64,000 nt of DNA, taken from positions 1 to 64,000 of the forward strand of contig JASEEU010000008.1 in assembly GCA_030019445.1 (NCBI GenBank), in the 5' to 3' direction. This stretch comes from Anaerosomatales bacterium (GTDB lineage Bacteria > Actinomycetota > Coriobacteriia > Anaerosomatales > Anaerosomataceae). The position numbers and the translations under genes were made by a program. The first letter of the stretch is position 1; each line of letters begins with the position of its first letter. Shown piece after piece: positions 59,131-64,000 of the stretch. A model generated the notes under the pieces. The model did no database searches, was not told where the DNA came from, and worked only from the letters and a program-made list of their open reading frames with translations.

Positions 59131-60543
59131 ATGCCGAGCAAGACCGACGCGATCATGGCGCGGCGCGGGGAGATCATGAAGCGCGCGCTCGGCATGGATT
59201 ACGCGGAGTTCGAGGAGAGCCCCATCGCGTTCGACTACGAGGGCCTCATGACCGCTCACGGCTACTCGCTTCAAGACATCATCCGGATCCAGCGTTCGGC
59301 AGGCGTCGGGCAGACGCCGCTGCTGGAGCTGCGCAACCTCACCGACCTGGTGCGCAGCTACGCCGAGCCCGGGATGGGCGCGCGCATCTTCGTCAAGGAC
59401 GAGGCCGCCAACATGGCCGGGTCGTTCAAGGACCGGCGCGCATCGATCAGCATCCACGTCGCCAAGCAGAAGGGTTATGCGGGCGTCATCGCCGCCACGA
59501 GCGGCAACTACGGCGCCGCGGTCTCCAGCCAGGCCGCGCGTGCGGGCCTGGCGTGCATCATCGTGCAGGAGGCGTTCGACTCCCGGCACGTGGGGCAGCC
59601 CGAGATCATCGAGAAGTCGCGCATCTGCGAGGCGTTCGGCGCCGAGGTGCTCCAGCTGACGGTGGGGCCCGAGCTCTTCAGCCACATGCTCGAGCTGCTG
59701 GACGAGACCGGCTATCTGGCCGCTTCGCTGTACTCGGCGTTCGGCGTGTCGGGCATCGAGACGCTCGGCTACGAGCTTGCCGAGGAGATGACGGCGCTCA
59801 CCGGCGCTCCGCCCACGCACGTGGTCGTCACGCACGCCGGCGGCGGCAACACGACCGGCACGGCGCGCGGGCTCAAGCGCGCGGGCGCCACCGCGACGCA
59901 GATCGTGAGCGCGAGCGTGGACCTCTCGGGCCTGCACATGGCGAGCGACACGGACTTCAACCGCAAGAGCTTCACCACGGGACACACCGGCTTCGGCGTG
60001 CCGTTCGCCACGTGGCCCGACCGCGCTGACGTGCCCCGCAACGCCGCACGGGCGCTGCGCTACATGGACCGCTACCTGACCGTCAGCCAGGGCGAGGTCT
60101 TCTACGTGACCGAGGCGATGTCCAAACTGGAAGGCCTGGAGCGCGGGCCGAGCGGCAACACCGCGATGGCCGCGGCGCTCTCGCTCGCCCGGGAGCTGCC
60201 GGCCGACGCGACCGTCGTCGTGCAGGAGACCGAGTACACCGGCGCCGGCAAGCACCACTGGGCGCAACTGAACTTCGCCCGGGAGCAGGGCATCGAGGTG
60301 CGTGCGGGCGACCCGGCCGAGAGCGTGCCCGGGCAGAACATCATCATCCCCGAGCGGCCCGAGCAGATCCGCGCCAAGGACTTCCCGCTCGCCAAGATGC
60401 GGCGCAGCTACGTCCGCAACGCGCTCGCCCACGCGCCGGAGGGCTACGCGCCCACCGACGCCGATATCGAGTTCCTCGCCGCGGACACGAACAGCGACGC
60501 GGAGACCGTCGAGCGCATCATCGCGGAGCTGGCTGAGGGGTAG
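59131..60543 (+). CDS. ortB: 2-amino-4-oxopentanoate thiolase subunit OrtB (PLP-dependent)
   Basis: The 470-residue PLP enzyme is related to threonine synthase-type folds. The PLP lysine is probably in NMAGSFKDRRASIS, and the phosphate loop in THAGGGNTTGTARG. It begins SKTDAIMARRGEIMKRALG, as in OrtB. It starts 1 nt after ortA. The ornithine aminomutase genes oraS/oraE and the racemase orr, which flank these genes in Clostridium, are absent here. Confidence 0.93.
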   Translation: MPSKTDAIMARRGEIMKRALGMDYAEFEESPIAFDYEGLMTAHGYSLQDIIRIQRSAGVGQTPLLELRNLTDLVRSYAEPGMGARIFVKDEAANMAGSFKDRRASISIHVAKQKGYAGVIAATSGNYGAAVSSQAARAGLACIIVQEAFDSRHVGQPEIIEKSRICEAFGAEVLQLTVGPELFSHMLELLDETGYLAASLYSAFGVSGIETLGYELAEEMTALTGAPPTHVVVTHAGGGNTTGTARGLKRAGATATQIVSASVDLSGLHMASDTDFNRKSFTTGHTGFGVPFATWPDRADVPRNAARALRYMDRYLTVSQGEVFYVTEAMSKLEGLERGPSGNTAMAAALSLARELPADATVVVQETEYTGAGKHHWAQLNFAREQGIEVRAGDPAESVPGQNIIIPERPEQIRAKDFPLAKMRRSYVRNALAHAPEGYAPTDADIEFLAADTNSDAETVERIIAELAEG

Positions 60544-60567
60544 GCAAGCCCGGGCGCGTCCTCGTCA

Positions 60568-60597
60568 TTGACATTCAAATGCGCGTTTGATTATAGT
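60568..60597 (+). promoter_or_regulatory. ars promoter with overlapping ArsR operator
   Basis: TTGACA (60568-60573, perfect) and TATAGT (60592-60597) are 18 bp apart. The spacer holds TCAAATGCGCGTTTGA (60575-60590), a near-perfect palindrome of the TCAAAT...TTTGA type bound by ArsR/SmtB repressors. The -10 lies 6 nt before the arsR ATG, so the transcript probably starts at that ATG. Confidence 0.85.
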
Positions 60598-60603
60598 GCG
60601 CGC

Positions 60604-60954
60604 ATGGACGTGGATGCCCTCAAAGCCCTCGCGGACGAGAACCGTCTCGGCATCGTGCGACTGCTCGCCGATGGCGAGCGGTGCGTCTGCGAGCTCGCCT
60701 CGGCGCTCGAGCTCTCCGACGCGCTCGTCTCGCACCACGTGAAGCGCCTGGCCGACGCCGGGCTCGTGCGCACGCGCCGTGTGGGTCGCTGGCTGCACTG
60801 CACCCTCGCGGCCGATGCGCTCACGTCGCTCGGGGCGGATCTGGCCGAGACGGGCTCGCGCGCCGCCGAAGCGGAAGCGGCGCGCGCGGATCAAGACCCG
60901 GGATGCGGGGCCTGCGTCCCGGCGGTCACGACGGACCGAAAGGCGGAGCGGTGA
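60604..60954 (+). CDS. arsR: ArsR-family metalloregulator
   Basis: The 116-residue repressor has the winged helix ALELSDALVSHHVKRLADAG and the As(III)-binding ERCVCELAS (CxC) in the first DNA-binding helix. A Cys-rich tail (GCGACVPA) could give further thiolate ligands. ATG 60604 is 6 nt after the -10, with no ribosome site, so the mRNA is probably leaderless. The stop overlaps the acr3 GTG (GTGA). Confidence 0.94.
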   Translation: MDVDALKALADENRLGIVRLLADGERCVCELASALELSDALVSHHVKRLADAGLVRTRRVGRWLHCTLAADALTSLGADLAETGSRAAEAEAARADQDPGCGACVPAVTTDRKAER

Positions 60955-62066
60955 GCGAGAAGGCGGCGACCGAGCGCAAGCGGATGGGGTTCTTCGAGCG
61001 CTATCTCACGGTATGGGTGGCGCTCTGCATCGCGGCCGGCACGGCGATCGGCACCGTGTGGCCCCAGACGGCCGAGTGGCTCTCGCGCTTCACCTACGCG
61101 CAGATCTCCATCCCCGTGGCGGTGCTCATCTGGCTCATGATCTTCCCGATGATGCTCCAGATCGACTTCGCTTCCCTCAAGCGGGTCGGCGAGAAGAAGC
61201 AGGGGCTCATCGTGACCACCGTGACCAACTGGGTCATCAAGCCCTTCACGATGTACGCCATCGCGTGGTTCTTCTTCAACGTGGTATTCACGCGGTGGAT
61301 CCCGGTCGACCTGGCGCGCGAGTACCTCGCCGGCGCGGTCCTGCTCGGCGCGGCGCCCTGCACCGCCATGGTGTTCGTCTGGTCGTACCTGGCCGATGGC
61401 GACCCGCCCTACACGCTCGTGCAGGTGGCGCTCAACGACCTCATCCTGCTCTTCGCCTTCGCGCCCATCGTCATGTTCCTGCTCGGCCTCTCGGACGTGG
61501 TCGTTCCCTACGACACGGTGGCGCTCTCGGTGGTGCTCTTCGTCGTGGTGCCGCTCGCCGCCGGCTGGCTGACCCGCTCGCAGCTCATCAGGCGGCGCGG
61601 CCCAGAGTGGTTCGAGCAGCGCTTCCTGCCCGCTTTCGGGCCTGCCACCATCGTGGCGCTGCTCGCCACGCTCGTCATCATCTTCATCTTCCAGGGCGAG
61701 ATCATCGTGGCGAACCCGCTGCACATCCTGCTCATAGCGGTGCCGCTCGCCATCCAGACGTACCTGATCTTCGCCATCTCGTACGGATGGTCGTGGGCGT
61801 GGCGGCTGCCGCACCGCATCGCGGCGCCGGCGGGCTTCATCGGCGCCTCCAACTTCTTCGAGCTCGCTGTGGCCGTGGCGATCGCGCTCTTCGGGCTCTC
61901 GTCGGGCGCCACGCTCGCCACCGTCGTGGGCGTGCTCGTCGAGGTGCCCATCATGCTGTCGCTCGTGTGGATTGCGAAGCGGACGCGCACGCAGGTGGAG
62001 TGCCGGGCGTGCCCGGTGGCCGTGCCGGTCGCCGACTGCCCGGCTGGGGAAGGTGACCCGCGATGA
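60951..62066 (+). CDS. acr3: Arsenite efflux transporter Acr3
   Basis: The 371-residue transporter has ten membrane segments. GAAPCTAMVFVWSYLADGD holds the catalytic cysteine of Acr3, and ALNDLILLFAFAPIVMFLLG, GASNFFELAVAVAIALFG and LVEVPIMLSLV are conserved. It exports As(III). The C-terminus has a Cys-containing tail (VECRACPVAV, DCPAGE) not usual in the family. It begins at GTG overlapping arsR, and its end overlaps the DUF2703 gene. Confidence 0.96.
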   Translation: MSEKAATERKRMGFFERYLTVWVALCIAAGTAIGTVWPQTAEWLSRFTYAQISIPVAVLIWLMIFPMMLQIDFASLKRVGEKKQGLIVTTVTNWVIKPFTMYAIAWFFFNVVFTRWIPVDLAREYLAGAVLLGAAPCTAMVFVWSYLADGDPPYTLVQVALNDLILLFAFAPIVMFLLGLSDVVVPYDTVALSVVLFVVVPLAAGWLTRSQLIRRRGPEWFEQRFLPAFGPATIVALLATLVIIFIFQGEIIVANPLHILLIAVPLAIQTYLIFAISYGWSWAWRLPHRIAAPAGFIGASNFFELAVAVAIALFGLSSGATLATVVGVLVEVPIMLSLVWIAKRTRTQVECRACPVAVPVADCPAGEGDPR

Positions 62067-62542
62067 GCGGCTGCTGTTCTCCCGAGACGCGCATCAGCGT
62101 GGAGGTCGAGCGCGTGATGATCGACGGCGAGACGTGCGAGCGGTGCGGCTCGACGTGGGACGCTGCGCGGGCCGCCGTGGCGGCGGTGGCGGGCGAACTC
62201 GCCGGTCTCGGCATAGCGGTCGACCTGCACGACCGGCCCCTGCCCGCCGACCGCGTCGCCGACTCCAACCGCGTGCTCGTGAACGGCCGGTCCGCCGAGG
62301 CGTGGCTCGGCGCGACGGCGGTCGAGAACGACTGCCCGTCCTGCGGCGACCTGCTCGGCGAGCCGACGTGCTGCCGCGCGTACGAGTTCGACGGCGAGGT
62401 AGCCGAGTCTCTCTCGGCGGAGCTCATCGCACAGGCGATCCGGCGGGCCGCCGGCATCGCACCCACCACGGCGGCCGGTGCGCACACGGCCGCGGGGCCC
62501 TCGCTGCGCGTCACGCTCGTGACGAGCGACGCCTGCGGTTGA
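62063..62542 (+). CDS. DUF2703 protein; may continue through UGA to 62842
   Basis: Up to the first UGA the product is 159 residues. DUF2703 features are SGCCSPE at the start, GETCERCGSTWD, VLVNGRSAEAWLG, NDCPSCGDLLGEPTCC and AYEFDGEV. After the usual family end (near residue 132) there is an Ala/Thr-rich linker and then LRVTLVTSDACG, which looks like the first strand and active-site turn of a thioredoxin fold, cut off by UGA at 62540-62542. The same frame continues, with one more UGA, to 62842. Sec readthrough would give a 259-residue protein with Sec160 and Sec182. The ATG overlaps the acr3 stop. Confidence 0.8.
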   Translation: MSGCCSPETRISVEVERVMIDGETCERCGSTWDAARAAVAAVAGELAGLGIAVDLHDRPLPADRVADSNRVLVNGRSAEAWLGATAVENDCPSCGDLLGEPTCCRAYEFDGEVAESLSAELIAQAIRRAAGIAPTTAAGAHTAAGPSLRVTLVTSDACG

Positions 62543-62547
62543 GGCGG

Positions 62548-62561
62548 CGCGCTCATGTGCG
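62548..62561 (+). promoter_or_regulatory. Weak SECIS-like hairpin after the first ars UGA
   Basis: CGCGC / GUGCG forms 5 bp (one G-U) around UCAU, starting 6 nt after the UGA at 62540-62542; outer G-C pairs may extend it. This is weaker evidence than the hairpin after the second UGA. Confidence 0.35.
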
Positions 62562-62842
62562 ACCCCCGTGCGGAGGTCGGGTTCGAGGCGCCGGAAGGCT
62601 CCACTTGAGAGATGCCGACGGCGTGGCGTGTCCGCGTCATCGGACAGCGGCTGGCGGCCGAGGGCTTCTCGGCCGAGGTGCGCACGTGCGACATCTACGC
62701 GCTTGAGGGCGACGAGCGCCACGCGGTGCTCGACGCGATGGTGCGCGAAGGCGCGGAACCGCCGTTCGTGATCGTCGGCGGGAAGGTCGCGTGTGCGGGA
62801 GATATCGATATGGACGCCGTGCTGAGCGCGGCGCGCCGATAG
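62555..62842 (+). CDS. Candidate selenocysteine thioredoxin-fold domain of the ars operon
   Basis: This is in the same frame as the DUF2703 gene. From ATG 62555 it reads MCDPRAEVGFEAPEGST, then UGA (62606-62608), then EMPTAWRVRVIGQRLAAEGF, a second strand AEVRTCDIY and PPFVIVGGKVACAGDIDMDA, a cis-Pro-type thioredoxin ending. By itself the segment lacks the first strand, which sits just before the UGA at 62540, so a continuous product from 62063 is my preferred reading. A SECIS-like hairpin follows the second UGA at 62615-62643. If UGA is not read, only a fragment from ATG 62612 remains. Confidence 0.6.
62615..62643 (+). promoter_or_regulatory. SECIS-like hairpin after the second ars UGA
   Basis: CCGACGGCGUGG pairs with CCGCGUCAUCGG through 11 of 12 positions (one C/A mismatch, two G-U) with a 5-nt CGUGU loop. 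The loop starts 19 nt after the UGA at 62606-62608, within the range of bacterial SECIS elements. Confidence 0.6.
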
Positions 62843-62860
62843 GAGAGAGGACGCAGGGCG

Positions 62861-63097
62861 ATGGTCATCAAGGTGCTCGGCTCGGGATGCTGCAACTGTG
62901 ACAAGCTCGCCGACGTGGCGAAGCGGGCCGCCGATGAGCTCGGCCTGGACGCCACGATCGAGAAGGTGACCGACATCGCCGACATCATGGCGTACGGCGT
63001 CATGTCGACCCCGGCGCTTGTCATCGGCGAGGAGGTCAGGATCGCCGGGCGCGTCCCGAGCCTGGCCGAGGTCAAGACCGTCCTCGCGCGCGGTTAG
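62861..63097 (+). CDS. Small redox thioredoxin-family protein
   Basis: The 78-residue protein contains VIKVLGSGCCNCDKLADVAK (the CCNC active site) and YGVMSTPALVIGEEVRIAGR, as in the small archaeal/bacterial thioredoxin-like family near permeases of the ArsP type. It probably cycles thiols in arsenic metabolism. AGGAGAGAGG lies upstream of ATG 62861. The ArsP-like permease follows after 9 nt. Confidence 0.88.
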   Translation: MVIKVLGSGCCNCDKLADVAKRAADELGLDATIEKVTDIADIMAYGVMSTPALVIGEEVRIAGRVPSLAEVKTVLARG

Positions 63098-63106
63098 GCG
63101 GGCGAC

Positions 63107-64000
63107 GTGGACGTCTTCTACCCGCTCGAGTGGCTTGCGGGCTGGCTCACCTTCGACCTCTTCGGCCTCGAGCGCGGCAGCCGTCTCGGCGAGGCGCTCG
63201 CGTTCTTCCTCTACGATGTGCCGAAGATCCTGCTGCTGCTCGTGGTCGCCGTCTTCGTCGTCTCTTTCGTGCGCTCCTACCTTCCACCCGAGAAGACCAA
63301 GAAGTACCTGACTCGTGGCCGGGAGTGGATCGGCAACGTCATCGGCGCCGCCGTCGGCGTCGTCACACCCTTCTGCTCGTGCTCGGCCGTCCCGCTCTTC
63401 ATCGGCTTCGTGGAGTCCGGCGTCCCGCTCGGCGTGACGTTCTCCTTCCTCATCGCGAGCCCGCTCGTCGACCTCGTGGCGCTCTCGCTCATCACGGCGC
63501 TCTTCGGCTGGAAGATCGCGGCGATGTACTTCGTCTCGGGCCTGATGGTGGCGATCATCGGCGGCTTCATCCTCGGCCGTCTCAACCTTGAGGGCGAGAT
63601 CGAGGAGTACGTCTGGAAGATCCGTATGGCCGAGGCGGCCTCGCCCGAGATGACGCGGGCCGATCGCGCACGCGGGGCATGGTCCGAGGTGCGCACCATC
63701 GTCGGACGGGTGTGGCTCTACGTGATCATCGGCATCGCCATCGGCGGGCTCATGCATGGCTACGTGCCCGCCGAGGTGCTCTCGCGCTGGGCGGGTCCGG
63801 GCAACCCGCTGGCAGTCCCGGTCGCGACCGCGTTCGGCATCCCGCTCTACAGCAGCGTCGCCGCGGTCATCCCGGTCGCCGGCGTCCTGGTGGACAAGGG
63901 CGTGGCGATCGGCGCGGTCATCGCGCTGCTCATGGCCACCGTCGGGCTCTCGGTGCCCGAGTTCATCATCCTGCGCAAGGTCATGAAGCCCAGGCTCATC
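63107..64000 (+). CDS. ArsP/DUF318-type permease (partial, runs off the window)
   Basis: At least 298 residues are present; the 3' end lies beyond the window. Membrane segments flank VVTPFCSCSAVPLFIGFVES, the conserved CSCS of the permease family PF03773 that includes the organoarsenical exporter ArsP, and IASPLVDLVAL. A cytoplasmic loop (about residues 165-205) precedes the second half (AFGIPLYSSVAAVIPVAGVL). It begins at GTG with only a weak ribosome site. With the thioredoxin-family gene it is the common pair of this family. Confidence 0.9.
   Translation, partial: MDVFYPLEWLAGWLTFDLFGLERGSRLGEALAFFLYDVPKILLLLVVAVFVVSFVRSYLPPEKTKKYLTRGREWIGNVIGAAVGVVTPFCSCSAVPLFIGFVESGVPLGVTFSFLIASPLVDLVALSLITALFGWKIAAMYFVSGLMVAIIGGFILGRLNLEGEIEEYVWKIRMAEAASPEMTRADRARGAWSEVRTIVGRVWLYVIIGIAIGGLMHGYVPAEVLSRWAGPGNPLAVPVATAFGIPLYSSVAAVIPVAGVLVDKGVAIGAVIALLMATVGLSVPEFIILRKVMKPRLI

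Noticed and set aside
61508-63757. 749-residue antisense ORF across the ars operon
   Set aside because: Shadow of several well-supported sense genes; no family features.
1-64000. CRISPR arrays, insertion sequences or prophage
   Set aside because: No regularly spaced repeats, transposase, integrase or phage genes were seen; gene order is mostly core chromosome.

Overview
The window is about 64 kb of high-GC DNA spanning the replication origin of an anaerobic actinobacterium. The dnaA/rpmH/rnpA/yidC/jag/rsmG/parAB order, an rsmG that begins MFHVKH, paired PafB/PafC-like WYL regulators and paired TrkA proteins point to Actinomycetota. The Fe-S L-serine dehydratase, hybrid cluster protein, rubrerythrin and ornithine-fermentation genes point to anaerobic life. 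A deep Coriobacteriia-like lineage is my best guess, but this is inference; no rRNA is present to fix it.

Layout. 1-3.2 kb: dnaA on the minus strand, preceded by a GHKL-ATPase/winged-helix gene and flanked on both sides by DnaA-box-rich DNA (a bipartite oriC). 3.2-9 kb: rpmH, rnpA, yidD, yidC, jag, a 0.6 kb non-coding stretch with parS, rsmG, parA, parB. 9-15.3 kb: an AddAB-type recombination helicase-nuclease. 15.3-26 kb: rlmN, reverse rubrerythrin, HtrA protease, Ddl, a sensor kinase, and L-serine dehydratase alpha and beta genes separated by an opposite-strand feoA-feoB block. 26-35 kb: DinG-type helicase, the WYL pair, a possible small RNA, and a three-gene unit with a degenerate histidine kinase. 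35-39 kb: a nitrosative-stress unit (Crp/Fnr regulator, YgbA-like protein, ferredoxin, Hcp, a small CxxCH protein). 39-46 kb: an M28 peptidase with a large insert, cytochrome c assembly proteins, a GGDEF protein and two TrkA proteins. 46-52 kb: tRNA-Gly, an M23 protein and the rpsF-ssb-rpsR-DUF2232-rplI-dnaB cluster. 52-64 kb: a selenocysteine glutaredoxin, an FAD protein, Acr3-like transporters, an ABC exporter, ornithine catabolism genes (ord-ortA-ortB) and an arsenic-resistance operon running off the right edge.

The most notable signals involve in-frame UGA codons. A glutaredoxin at 52.3-52.5 kb has a UPYC active site in place of CPYC, followed by a SECIS-like hairpin. In the arsenic operon, a DUF2703 protein continues through two in-frame UGA codons into a thioredoxin-fold domain, which suggests a one- or two-selenocysteine protein that ordinary gene callers would split and truncate. 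Other leads are the dnaA-adjacent ATPase/wHTH regulator, an orphan minus-strand terminator that implies a roughly 190-nt RNA, and the degenerate-kinase membrane unit.

Coordinates and translations were read by eye. Family assignments rest on recognised motifs and gene order, with no database search.
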